From: Paludibacter propionicigenes WB4
Lineage (GTDB): Bacteria > Bacteroidota > Bacteroidia > Bacteroidales > Paludibacteraceae
Assembly (NCBI RefSeq): GCF_000183135.1
Contig: NC_014734.1
Location: forward strand, 3,100,001 to 3,164,000
Direction: 5' to 3'
DNA: 64,000 nucleotides
The first letter of the stretch is position 1; the number at the start of each line of letters is the position of its first letter. The notes beneath the pieces were generated by a model. The model worked only from the letters and a program-made list of their open reading frames with translations, had not been told where the DNA came from and searched no databases. The position numbers were made by a program, and so were the translations under genes. Below, piece by piece: positions 1 to 7,951 of this stretch.

Positions 1-240
1 GAGCAAGGTATTCTTGCAGCTGCGGCTCATTTTGGAGTGCCGGTAGTATTTGTAGAAACTGCAGAAATAGAAAAGATTGAACAGAATTTTACATCCTCAG
101 CCTTTGTAAAATCACAGGTAGGTGTATCGGGGGTTTGCGAACCGGCTGCATTTATTGCCGGAGGAAGAGCGGGAGAATTTATCAGTAGAAAAAAATCAAA
201 AGAAGGAATAACGGTCGCCATTTTCGAATCGGCCGTGTGA
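1..240 (+). CDS. cbiG: Cobalamin biosynthesis protein CbiG, C-terminal end (partial)
   Basis: The frame is open from the first base and ends in TGA at 238-240, giving the last 79 residues of a protein that starts before the window. The stretch ending in GVSGVCEPAAFIAGG matches the C-terminal domain of CbiG as I know it, where a conserved Gly-Val then Glu-Ala-Ala segment lies near the end. CbiG opens the lactone ring of cobalt-precorrin-5A in the anaerobic corrin pathway. The next genes downstream on the same strand are cobJ and cobK, which supports the call. The N-terminal part, and any fusion to another cobalamin domain, cannot be judged from here. Confidence 0.75.
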   Translation, partial: EQGILAAAAHFGVPVVFVETAEIEKIEQNFTSSAFVKSQVGVSGVCEPAAFIAGGRAGEFISRKKSKEGITVAIFESAV

Positions 241-303
241 AACATAGAAGTTTTCCGGCACATAATATTTAAACACAATAGCACACATAGAAATAATGAA
301 GAA

Positions 304-398
304 AAGACTTAGTTGACATAGTAATAGTATCTGACGATACTATTGCCGAGTACTAGATTATCCCGATATTCGGGATAATACTATGTGGTCTTAGTCTT
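304..398. repeat. Cloverleaf-like palindromic element between cbiG and cobJ
   Basis: Three nested inverted repeats are visible. A closing stem pairs 304-322 with 380-398 (AAGACT at 304-309 with AGTCTT at 393-398, and ACATAGT at 316-322 with ACTATGT at 380-386, with mismatches between). Inside it are two perfect hairpins: a 9-bp stem 323-331/336-344 and a 10-bp stem 357-366/370-379. The outline is a three-way junction. It may be a miniature intergenic repeat or a structured RNA in the operon transcript. Confidence 0.7.
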
Positions 399-472
399 AT
401 TTATTCAATTAAAAACTATTGTGTACTATGTGATTAAAATTGATCAATAATAATTATCGTATACATAAAAAC

Positions 473-1207
473 ATGAAGGGAAAAATCTTTGTAGTAGGAA
501 CTGGTCCCGGTTTCGAAGAATATCTGAGCCTGAGAGCCATTGAGGTATTGAAAGAATGCGATGTGGTGGTAGGCTACAAAACCTATATTGCACTGATCGA
601 AAAACTGATTGAAGGTAAAGAAATCGTTTCGTCGGGCATGCGTCGCGAAGTGGAACGGTGTGCTATGGTGTTGGAAATTGCCGAAAGTGGTAAGAATGTG
701 TGTCTGATCAGTAGCGGCGACTCGGGTGTGTACGGCATGGCCGGCGTGGTGCTCGAAATGGTAGACAAAGCCCAAAACGGCATTGAAGTGGAAATTGTAC
801 CGGGTATTACTTCTGCCCTGTCTTCGGCTTCGCTGGCAGGAGCTCCACTGATGAACGACTTTGCAGTAGTGAGTCTGAGTGATCTGATGACCCCTTGGGA
901 GATAATAGAAAAACGTACCGAAAAAGCGGCCGAAGGCGATTTTGTTATCTGTGTGTACAACCCCAAAAGCAAAGAACGCGTAGAGCAAATTCGTATATTT
1001 GTGGATATCGTACTACGGCATCGTAGCCCGCAAACACCGGTGGCCATTGTGCGGAATGCCATGCGCGATGAGGCGGCTGTAACGCATACCACGCTGTCCG
1101 AAATGCTGGAACACACCATCGATATGACTACAACACTGATCATTGGCAATTCGCAGACCTACTATAGCAATGGGAAAATGATTACACCACGCGGCTATAA
1201 AATTTGA
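473..1207 (+). CDS. cobJ: Precorrin-3B C17-methyltransferase (CobJ/CbiH)
   Basis: This 244-residue tetrapyrrole methylase moves a methyl group from S-adenosylmethionine to C17 of the corrin precursor and contracts the ring. Visible landmarks are the N-terminal SAM motif GTGPG (residues 9-13), the GDSGVYGMAG loop near residues 83-92 and the C-terminal ITPRGY typical of the family. The start at 473 (MKGKIF) is preferred over a TTG at 440 because homology begins there. The stop overlaps the region where cobK begins, so the genes are probably co-transcribed. Cobalt insertion timing (CobJ or CbiH type) cannot be decided from this gene alone, but the anaerobic setting favours the CbiH-type route. 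Confidence 0.9.
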   Translation: MKGKIFVVGTGPGFEEYLSLRAIEVLKECDVVVGYKTYIALIEKLIEGKEIVSSGMRREVERCAMVLEIAESGKNVCLISSGDSGVYGMAGVVLEMVDKAQNGIEVEIVPGITSALSSASLAGAPLMNDFAVVSLSDLMTPWEIIEKRTEKAAEGDFVICVYNPKSKERVEQIRIFVDIVLRHRSPQTPVAIVRNAMRDEAAVTHTTLSEMLEHTIDMTTTLIIGNSQTYYSNGKMITPRGYKI

Positions 1208-1212
1208 AAAAC

Positions 1213-1953
1213 ATGATTTGGGTAGTAGGCGGCACGAGCAATGCCAAGGAAATTTGCGAACACTTAGCTTCAGAGGGTCATCGGGTACTGGTTTCGGTCA
1301 CTACCGATTATGGTCGGCAGCTCTCCGAATTTCCGGGTATTGAAGTGGTGCAGGGCAAACTGAGCCGCGAAGAAATGGAGCACTTAATTCAGACTCACGG
1401 AGTAAGACTGGTAGTAGATGCCAGTCACCCCTTTGCGGCCGAGGTATCTGCCGGTGCCATGCAGGCGGCAAAAAATACGGAAGTGCCTTATCTGCGTTTC
1501 GAACGGGCGAATACCCGCTTCGAAAACGCCACCTATGTGGATGGCTACGAGCAGGCGGTTGCATACCTGGAAGAGAAACCGGGAAACATATTGCTCACCA
1601 CGGGGTCCAAGTTTGTAGCTAAGTTTATTCCGCTGGGAGCAGAGCGGCTCTTTGCACGGGTGTTGTCTACTTCCGATAGTGTTGCACTTTGTGAACAAGC
1701 CGGACTAAAACCCGTTAATGTCATAGCGATGTGTGGCGTTGGTTCTGTAGCATTGAATCTGGCTTTCCTCAAAGAATTCGATATTCGCTTTTTGATAACA
1801 AAAGAAAGTGGTGTGGAAGGTGGTTTGCAAGAGAAAATAGAGGCTGCCAATCAGGTGAATGCAGAAGTGATTATTATCCAACGTCCGGCTATCAACTATC
1901 CCGAAGTGTATTCGGATTATGATTTATTAATGGACAGAATCAAAACAATTTAA
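1213..1953 (+). CDS. cobK: Precorrin-6A reductase (CobK/CbiJ)
   Basis: A 246-residue NAD(P)H-dependent reductase of the corrin ring, acting after the methylations by CobJ and relatives. The N-terminal VVGGTSNAKEI is the nucleotide-binding loop of the family, and DASHPFAAEVS is its most conserved signature. I place the start at the ATG at 1213, which leaves 5 bp after the cobJ stop; a TTG at 1204 would overlap cobJ. Position between cobJ and the adenosyltransferase fits a cobalamin operon. Confidence 0.9.
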   Translation: MIWVVGGTSNAKEICEHLASEGHRVLVSVTTDYGRQLSEFPGIEVVQGKLSREEMEHLIQTHGVRLVVDASHPFAAEVSAGAMQAAKNTEVPYLRFERANTRFENATYVDGYEQAVAYLEEKPGNILLTTGSKFVAKFIPLGAERLFARVLSTSDSVALCEQAGLKPVNVIAMCGVGSVALNLAFLKEFDIRFLITKESGVEGGLQEKIEAANQVNAEVIIIQRPAINYPEVYSDYDLLMDRIKTI

Positions 1954-1965
1954 AATGATGAAACA

Positions 1966-2493
1966 ATGAAAAACGGATTATTACAAGTATATACCGGCGA
2001 CGGGAAAGGCAAGACGACAGCCGCTTTCGGGATGGCGTTCAGAGCTCACGGCAGAGGGTTCAAAGTAGGCGTGGTGCAGTTTATGAAAACCCGCGCTACC
2101 GGTGAAGTGATGCTGGCGCAAACGCTCGAGAACTTCTTTGTAAAACGCATTGACACGTCTCCTAAATTTACCTGGGATATGAATGAAGCGGAATTGGTGG
2201 AACTAAAAGCAACCATTCGTGAAGGTTTCTTTCTTATCTGTGAGTTGGTAAAAGCAGCCGAATATGATATGCTAATTTTGGATGAATTCAACCACATCAT
2301 CGTGCAGGGCTTTGTAACAAAAGAAGAAGTACTGGAGCTGATTGACGCTAAACCGGACACGATGGAAATAGTGATGACCGGTCGTAATGCACCTGATTGG
2401 TTGATGGAGCGAGCCGATCTGGTGACCGAGATGAAATGTATAAAACATCCTTTCGACAAAGGAATTCCAGCCCGTGTAGGTATTGAAAAATAG
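1966..2493 (+). CDS. cobO: Cob(I)alamin / cob(I)yrinic acid a,c-diamide adenosyltransferase
   Basis: A 175-residue P-loop enzyme that attaches the 5'-deoxyadenosyl group of ATP to reduced cobalt. The glycine-rich YTGDGKGKTTAAFG near the N-terminus is the diagnostic ATP-binding loop of the CobO/BtuR (CobA-type) family, and the ILDEFNH segment is the matching Walker B region. The length is about that of the family core. It starts 12 bp after cobK, so it is in the same transcription unit. In this family the same fold serves both de novo synthesis and salvage. Confidence 0.93.
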   Translation: MKNGLLQVYTGDGKGKTTAAFGMAFRAHGRGFKVGVVQFMKTRATGEVMLAQTLENFFVKRIDTSPKFTWDMNEAELVELKATIREGFFLICELVKAAEYDMLILDEFNHIIVQGFVTKEEVLELIDAKPDTMEIVMTGRNAPDWLMERADLVTEMKCIKHPFDKGIPARVGIEK

Positions 2494-2497
2494 ATTC

Positions 2498-2577
2498 TTA
2501 GTTACGAGTTACAAGAGAATAGTTACAAGACTTTTCTGCTTTATTCTCGTAACTTGTAACTAATCCCTCGTAACTAA
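2498..2577. repeat. Inverted repeat filling the junction after cobO
   Basis: A perfect 11-bp pair, TTAGTTACGAG at 2498-2508 and CTCGTAACTAA at 2567-2577, brackets further imperfect copies of the words GTTACAAG and CTCGTAAC. The element fills the whole 87-bp gap between the adenosyltransferase stop and the next start. It can fold into a long hairpin in the operon mRNA. Confidence 0.7.
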
Positions 2578-2580
2578 AAA

Positions 2581-3183
2581 ATGAATTCATATCCCGTTTT
2601 TCTTCAGTTGAAAGACTTCCGCTGCCTTGTGGTTGGTGGCGGAACCGTTGCTTTACGCAAAGTAAAAGGACTGCTAAATGCGGGTGCTTTGCCACAGATT
2701 ATTGCTCCTAAAGTTAATGCTGAACTGCTTTTGCTCATTGAAATGAATAATCTGATCTGGGTAAGGCGAAAGTTCGAAACGAATGACACGAAAGGCTTTC
2801 AGTTGATAATAGCAGCAACCAATGATAAGGAGACAAACGCTGCTATCAGGCTCGAAGCCAGCGTAGCTCATTTATTGGTCAATGATGTGACAGATCCCGA
2901 AGGAAGCAACTTTCATGTACCGGCATTGGTCAGTCGTCCACCTTTGACGCTGGCTTTTGGCACTTCAGGCGAAGTTCCGTATTTAAGCCGGAAACTAAAA
3001 GAGTTCTTCGAAGACACACTTCATCCGGAATTGGGCGATGGTATAGAAAGGTTGAAACAGTGTCGGATATCGATTATTGAACGGGCCGGAAACGATATGA
3101 AATTAAAAGAACAACTTATTAGTAGTGAGTTGAATCCGTTGGTCGATGAGTTTCTTTGTAGACTGATGAATGACGAAAAATAA
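2581..3183 (+). CDS. Precorrin-2 dehydrogenase / sirohydrochlorin ferrochelatase-like (CysG N-terminal type)
   Basis: A 200-residue protein of the Met8/SirC/CysG-N family, which oxidises precorrin-2 to sirohydrochlorin with NAD+ and in some members inserts iron or cobalt. The start YPVFLQLKDFRCLVVGGG is the typical beta strand plus Rossmann loop, followed by ALRKVKGLL. The C-terminal half has the PPLTLAFGTSGEVPYLSRKL signature of the dimerisation domain. It stands alone, not fused to SUMT, and the separate SUMT gene follows 191 bp downstream. Together they supply siroheme and the cobalt-corrin branch. Confidence 0.88.
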   Translation: MNSYPVFLQLKDFRCLVVGGGTVALRKVKGLLNAGALPQIIAPKVNAELLLLIEMNNLIWVRRKFETNDTKGFQLIIAATNDKETNAAIRLEASVAHLLVNDVTDPEGSNFHVPALVSRPPLTLAFGTSGEVPYLSRKLKEFFEDTLHPELGDGIERLKQCRISIIERAGNDMKLKEQLISSELNPLVDEFLCRLMNDEK

Positions 3184-3290
3184 AGTACAACAAATCAATT
3201 TAAATAAAACGGTTTTTTAAGCGATATTGAGATAAACAGACTTGTAACCGACTACCTCGTTTATGGTATAAAAATGCCATGATGCTGCGA

Positions 3291-3321
3291 TTGTACGGCT
3301 ATGTTTATTTGAATTACTTTG
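3291..3321 (+). promoter_or_regulatory. Possible Bacteroidetes promoter before SUMT gene
   Basis: TTACTTTG at 3314-3321 matches the -7 consensus TAnnTTTG in seven of eight positions, and a TTG at 3291-3293 lies about 20 bp upstream as a weak -33 element. The 191-bp gap before the SUMT gene makes a separate promoter plausible. Confidence 0.35.
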
Positions 3322-3374
3322 CAATTGTTTTTAAGAGTCTGCATAGCAACTCTGGAAAGTAAAAATGAATTATT

Positions 3375-4142
3375 ATGGAAAATGAATTAAAAAGCAATAT
3401 TACGAATATAAATACACTTGAAAATCAGATTAAATACGGTAAGGTGACACTGGTTGGTTTTGGTCCCGGTGATCCTGATTTACTGACTATTGCAGGAGAA
3501 AAGGCGTTGTCAAAAGCAGATGTGATTTTTCACGACGACTTGATTGATCAGGATTTTTTGGGTAAATACAATGGGCAAAAAGTGTACGTTGGTAAACGCA
3601 AGCATTGCCACAGTCACGAGCAGGAGGAAATTAATCAACTGATTCTGAATTCGGCGCTTGAAGGCAATGAAGTGGTGCGTCTGAAAGGTGGTGACTCTAT
3701 GATCTTTGCTCACGGAGGTGAGGAAGTGGAGTTCCTTAAAAAGGGTGGCGTGCAGGTGTCGGTCATCCCCGGAATTTCTACCGGTATTGCTGTTGCATCA
3801 CTCACTCAAATACCATTAACGTTGCGGGGCATTGCCAGATCGGTGGCTTTCATTACTGGTCATACTTCCGATGTCCATTTGCCCAATACCGACACGCTGG
3901 TATGTTTTATGGCCGGCTCTACCATTCATAAAATTGCTGCTAAAGCCATTGCAGAAGGCCGCAATCCGAAAACTCCGGTGGCATTGGTGCACAATGTGTC
4001 TTTGCCCGATCAAACTGAATTTTTGAGCACACTTGAGGAACTTGCTGGCAGCGAAACTGTCTATCCAACACCCATTATTATCGTAATTGGTGAAGTGATT
4101 TCGTCGCGCACCGGACTTGCTCAGACCTTGGAATTGCTGTAA
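3375..4142 (+). CDS. cobA: Uroporphyrinogen-III C-methyltransferase (SUMT)
   Basis: A 255-residue SAM-dependent methylase that makes precorrin-2 from uroporphyrinogen III, the committed step away from haem toward siroheme and cobalamin. Landmarks are VTLVGFGPGDPDLLT (SAM loop), the GGDSMIFAHGGEE segment, VIPGISTGIAVA and the terminal VIGEVI. About 25 extra residues precede the first motif. The gene ends 2 bp before the stop of hemG on the opposite strand, so the siroheme/cobalamin and haem operons meet tail to tail at the point where their pathways compete for uroporphyrinogen III. Confidence 0.95.
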   Translation: MENELKSNITNINTLENQIKYGKVTLVGFGPGDPDLLTIAGEKALSKADVIFHDDLIDQDFLGKYNGQKVYVGKRKHCHSHEQEEINQLILNSALEGNEVVRLKGGDSMIFAHGGEEVEFLKKGGVQVSVIPGISTGIAVASLTQIPLTLRGIARSVAFITGHTSDVHLPNTDTLVCFMAGSTIHKIAAKAIAEGRNPKTPVALVHNVSLPDQTEFLSTLEELAGSETVYPTPIIIVIGEVISSRTGLAQTLELL

Positions 4143-4144
4143 GA

Positions 4145-5533
4145 CTAAAGCGCGGTTTGCGCCAGCTCTTTGCCTTGTTTGATGCGGTCGGCCATACCGA
4201 TACCACCGCGGAGGTTACCGCCAATTTGTAGTCCCGGGTACATCTTTTCGAGTTCCTCTACCGCAGCAAAACGTTCAGCACTATCCGGACCATATTGCGG
4301 AATGGCATGGTTATGGCGTATGATTTTGATAAAATCGGGATTAAAACGATTTACACCCATCAGCGCTTTAAATTCTTTTTCAACAATCTGTCGAACGCCT
4401 TCATCGTTGAGCAACATCAAATCCTGACGACGAACACCACCCAAAAATACCGAAAGTAAAGCGCCTAGCTCAGGCGCTCTGCCTTCGAACAACGAAGACA
4501 TATACAACACGCCCAGAATATCACGTTTTTCTTTCGAAGGAATTAGTCCGCCGAATCCATCCAGTTTAATGCCTTCCCAACGATTAAAGCCCAGTGCCAC
4601 TTCAATAACTTTGGTGTAAATCAATGAATCGATTTTTCTCAGCAAATCCTTTTCTATAAACGGCATAGTCTCTTCAAGAACAAATGCTCCGGTAGTGGAT
4701 ATTACTTTTTTTGCATGAATCACAAGGGACTCACCTGCACCATTTTCGTAGCTTACCTGAAAGCCTCCATTGGTTGGTTGCACCTGAATATTGTTGGCTC
4801 CCAACACGAATTTATCTTTTCCTGCCGATTCGTAAAGCGCTGTAGTCATATTTCCCAACCCACCTTCCATCGAAAAAGTCTTCCGGTTTACACGTTTTTC
4901 CAGTTCGGTTTTCTTTTCCTTCATGGGTTTCTTCATCGAACCACCTATCAAGCTACCATAGTTTTGCTCCAGATTGTATATTTTTGGCACAGCAAAACGC
5001 GTAGTCAAGTAATTGGGATCGCCGGCATACACGCCACCAATAAACGGATCGATGGCATAATCGAGGAAGCTCTGCCCCATACGCCGTTTCACAAAAGAAG
5101 CCAGACTTTCGTTCGGATTCTTTCCTTTAGCACGAAAGGGCTCACCCAGAATGCGGAATTTATCCCAAAGCGAAAAGAGTGGGGTTGTGATAGCATCTTT
5201 CGGACCGAGTGGCATACATTCCCATTTGGCATTTTTCAGGATAAAACGCTTATTCACGTTTTTGCCTGCCAGCTCGGGTTTGCATTTTCCGGCTTGCTCC
5301 AGTTCTTCGAAAAGTTCCACCACAGCGGTATTGCCTACCACACCTGTATTCGGACCATTTTCGTACAAGAAACCGTTTTCACGGGTGGAGTGGATTACGC
5401 CACCAATGCGTGTTTGTTTCTCGAAAACAAGGAATTCTTTCTGATTCTTTTGCAGGTAATAAGCAGTAGTCAGGCCGGTTAATCCGGCGCCAATTATTAC
5501 CACATCGGTGGTTTGAGGTGTTGTTTGTGTCAT
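4145..5533 (-). CDS. hemG: Protoporphyrinogen oxidase, FAD-dependent (HemY type)
   Basis: A 462-residue flavoprotein with the dinucleotide fold VVIIGAGLTGLTTAYYL at residues 11-27. It catalyses the six-electron oxidation of protoporphyrinogen IX to protoporphyrin IX. The C-terminal GGNLRGGIGMADRI is the second FAD-contact motif seen in HemY-type oxidases. It is the last gene of the haem operon, and its ATG overlaps the hemH stop by four bases (ATGA), implying translational coupling. HemY-type enzymes usually use oxygen, which is unusual for a strict anaerobe; the acceptor here is unknown. Confidence 0.93.
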   Translation of the reverse strand: MTQTTPQTTDVVIIGAGLTGLTTAYYLQKNQKEFLVFEKQTRIGGVIHSTRENGFLYENGPNTGVVGNTAVVELFEELEQAGKCKPELAGKNVNKRFILKNAKWECMPLGPKDAITTPLFSLWDKFRILGEPFRAKGKNPNESLASFVKRRMGQSFLDYAIDPFIGGVYAGDPNYLTTRFAVPKIYNLEQNYGSLIGGSMKKPMKEKKTELEKRVNRKTFSMEGGLGNMTTALYESAGKDKFVLGANNIQVQPTNGGFQVSYENGAGESLVIHAKKVISTTGAFVLEETMPFIEKDLLRKIDSLIYTKVIEVALGFNRWEGIKLDGFGGLIPSKEKRDILGVLYMSSLFEGRAPELGALLSVFLGGVRRQDLMLLNDEGVRQIVEKEFKALMGVNRFNPDFIKIIRHNHAIPQYGPDSAERFAAVEELEKMYPGLQIGGNLRGGIGMADRIKQGKELAQTAL

Positions 5534-6456
5534 GCTTTCGCGAGTAAATTCTTAAGTATAGCGATCAGCTCAGGGTGTGATGCTGGTATTTCTACCCTGC
5601 AAATATACTGAAATCCCAGCTCATTTTTGCCATACGGAACAATTTCGCATCCCTGATCGTAGGCTGTTTCCAGATTCTCGTTGGTAAAGCTGATGGGAAC
5701 AAGCATAATTTCGTCAATACCTTCTGCTTTCATCGCTTTCAGGCAGTCTTTTGTATCCGGATCGACCCATTTGATGCGACCGATTTTCGACTGAAAAGCC
5801 ACCCGATGTGCCACGCCCAGTTTTTCGGAAATCAATCGAGCCGAAGTTTTGATTTCTTCCACATAAGTGTCACCATCATCCACATTGTATTGCGGTATGG
5901 AGTGTGCGCTGAACACCAATGTCGGTTTTTTGTAGCCGTTTTTATCGATTGCTTTTTGAATAATATCTACCCAATAAGCAATAAAATGCTCGTCTTCGCC
6001 ATAAGTTCCCAGCTCCTGAATAGTCAGTTCCGGATAACGTTGCTGCACGCTTTTCAAGTCGGTTTGCACGCTTCCGGTGGTGGAAAAGGCTGAATGCGGG
6101 TACATGGTGATCACTTTTATATCCGTAATGCCTTTCGCACGAAGCGTTTCAATGCCCTGACGAATAGAAGGGCGACTGTAGGAATAAGCCGAAGTAACCA
6201 CATAATCCGAGCCCAACTCTGCCGACAACTGATCGTTGATCAACTGCATGGATTGCATCAGTTTGGAGCCTCCGATAAGTTCATATTTTTTCCAGGAACC
6301 CGGACTACGAAGCGTGCTAATCATCAGCGCCAACATCGTTCGCGGAAGTTTCGGAAAAGGCAAAATTGCCTTATCGGTAAACATATTGAAAAGAAACTCC
6401 CTCATCTCTTTGCGTGATAAGGGAGAGCCCATATTAATTAATAATACACCTTTCAT
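5530..6456 (-). CDS. hemH: Ferrochelatase
   Basis: A 308-residue enzyme that inserts ferrous iron into protoporphyrin IX, the final step of the classical haem route. MKGVLLINMGSP at the N-terminus, the FSAHSIPQYNVDDGD segment with the catalytic His and Asp region, and QSKIGRIKWVDPDT are family signatures; the last corresponds to QSRvGpxxWLxP in other ferrochelatases. It sits between hemN and hemG, overlapping hemG by four bases. Confidence 0.95.
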   Translation of the reverse strand: MKGVLLINMGSPLSRKEMREFLFNMFTDKAILPFPKLPRTMLALMISTLRSPGSWKKYELIGGSKLMQSMQLINDQLSAELGSDYVVTSAYSYSRPSIRQGIETLRAKGITDIKVITMYPHSAFSTTGSVQTDLKSVQQRYPELTIQELGTYGEDEHFIAYWVDIIQKAIDKNGYKKPTLVFSAHSIPQYNVDDGDTYVEEIKTSARLISEKLGVAHRVAFQSKIGRIKWVDPDTKDCLKAMKAEGIDEIMLVPISFTNENLETAYDQGCEIVPYGKNELGFQYICRVEIPASHPELIAILKNLLAKA

Positions 6457-6489
6457 AATTCAACCTCTATCCCTTAATGGGAAAAGTTT

Positions 6490-7866
6490 TTAAACGGTTT
6501 TTGAGAATTTGTATGTGGTGGTAGCCAGATTAGGGTCGAACAACATTGCGATGTTGCGCACCACAAACATACCATCGGCACTTACATGTATGTTTCCATC
6601 TACAATGTCTACCAATCCATCTTCGATAAATGGTTGAAGCATAGCTGGATCATATTTGGTAACAGCCGCAATTTCTTCTGGTGTTGATTTCAAATGTTCG
6701 GCAATTTCTGTGAAATTGAGATATCCGTTACACATCACCTGATTAATCACTTCGCGGATGATAATTTCCTCTTTCGTCATGCTGTAACCACGATCAATGG
6801 CAAGTCCGGTAGATTCAATCTCATCCATGTACTGATTAAGATTTTTGGTATTTTGAGCATAACTACCCCACAATTGTGATATGCCCGAGGTGCCGAAAGC
6901 ATACACCTGACCGGTTGTTTCACGGGTACAATATCCCTGAAAGTTGCGGTGCAGTTTTTTGTTATGCTTCGCAATGGCCAGTTCGTCGGTAGGTTTGGCA
7001 AAGTGATCCATTCCAATCGATTCGTAACCGGCATTAGTCATCATCTTGAAACCGGCCAACAGCATTTGCAGTTTCAAATCGGGACCAGCCATGGTGCTTT
7101 CGTCCATTTTGGTCTGATTCTGATTCACCCAGGGCACGTGTGCATACGAAAATGTCACAATGCGGTCTGGCGACAATGAAATGGCTTTTTCTATATTTTC
7201 TTTGAAACTTTCGAGCGTTTGCAGCGGAAGTCCGTACACCAAATCGAGGTTGATCCCCTTGAAATTATTCTGACGCAGACGTTCCATCACCTGTTCAATA
7301 GGAAATTTAGGTTCACGGCGGTTAATGGCCTTCAACACTTCCGGGTGAAAATCCTGAATACCCATGCTCACACGATTGAATCCAATAGCTGCCAGACGGT
7401 CGATATCTTCCATCGTCAGGTAAGCGGGACTACATTCGATAGCGATTTCGGCATTTTTGGTATACTCAAAATGCGAAGCGATTTTCTCCATAATTTCCTG
7501 AATATAATCGAAATTGATGGAGTTGGGCGTACCACCGCCCCAGTGAACCTGACTCACTTTACGCTTCTTGTCGATATGTTGCGCCACGGTGTCAATCTCC
7601 TTCAGCACACAATCGATGTAGCGACGCACTTTGGCAGCGCTCTCGAAAGCCGAGGTGTTACAACCGCAGAAAAAGCACAGTTGCGGACAAAACGGAATGT
7701 GTACGTAGATGGAAATACTCTCGGGCTGCTCGCTGTTCGACTGGATCACAGCCGGAACATAATCAGCCGATGTAAAGCTTTGTGAAAAGCTGGTTGCCGG
7801 CGGATAGCTGGTGTAGCGAGGTCCGGTTTTATTGTATTTATTGAGAAATTCGGGTGTTACTTTCAT
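6490..7866 (-). CDS. hemN: Oxygen-independent coproporphyrinogen III oxidase (radical SAM)
   Basis: A 458-residue radical-SAM enzyme. Residues C60, C64 and C67 in IPFCPQLCFFCGCN form the CX3CX2C ligand set for the 4Fe-4S cluster, with the extra C69 also found in authentic HemN. GGGTPNSI follows as expected. It decarboxylates two propionates of coproporphyrinogen III without oxygen, which suits an anaerobe. The C-terminal HemN domain is present, and the N-terminal YNKTGPRYTSYPPA is the motif that separates true HemN from HemW. Confidence 0.95.
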   Translation of the reverse strand: MKVTPEFLNKYNKTGPRYTSYPPATSFSQSFTSADYVPAVIQSNSEQPESISIYVHIPFCPQLCFFCGCNTSAFESAAKVRRYIDCVLKEIDTVAQHIDKKRKVSQVHWGGGTPNSINFDYIQEIMEKIASHFEYTKNAEIAIECSPAYLTMEDIDRLAAIGFNRVSMGIQDFHPEVLKAINRREPKFPIEQVMERLRQNNFKGINLDLVYGLPLQTLESFKENIEKAISLSPDRIVTFSYAHVPWVNQNQTKMDESTMAGPDLKLQMLLAGFKMMTNAGYESIGMDHFAKPTDELAIAKHNKKLHRNFQGYCTRETTGQVYAFGTSGISQLWGSYAQNTKNLNQYMDEIESTGLAIDRGYSMTKEEIIIREVINQVMCNGYLNFTEIAEHLKSTPEEIAAVTKYDPAMLQPFIEDGLVDIVDGNIHVSADGMFVVRNIAMLFDPNLATTTYKFSKTV

Positions 7867-7886
7867 TATCTACTTTATTCTTGTTT

Positions 7887-7938
7887 TCAGTTTCTCAACT
7901 AGTTCATATATATTTGAACTGATAACTGTAACTGTCAA
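7887..7938. repeat. Inverted repeat between hemE and hemN
   Basis: AGTTCA at 7901-7906 pairs with TGAACT at 7915-7920. The flanks carry repeated CAGTT/AACTG words in opposite orientation (left 7887-7900, right 7920-7938). It fills most of the 85-bp gap of the operon and may form a hairpin in the mRNA. Confidence 0.45.
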
Positions 7939-7951
7939 TTGTTCACTGATA

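Noticed and set aside
434-1149. Two long minus-strand frames (184 and 188 codons)
   Set aside because: Both lie opposite cobJ and show no recognisable motifs.
3184-3374. Cobalamin riboswitch before the SUMT gene
   Set aside because: I see no B12-box-like conserved core, only a weak promoter.
4715-5482. 255-codon plus-strand frame
   Set aside because: It is the antisense shadow of hemG, which has full FAD-protein motifs; the shadow product has no family features.
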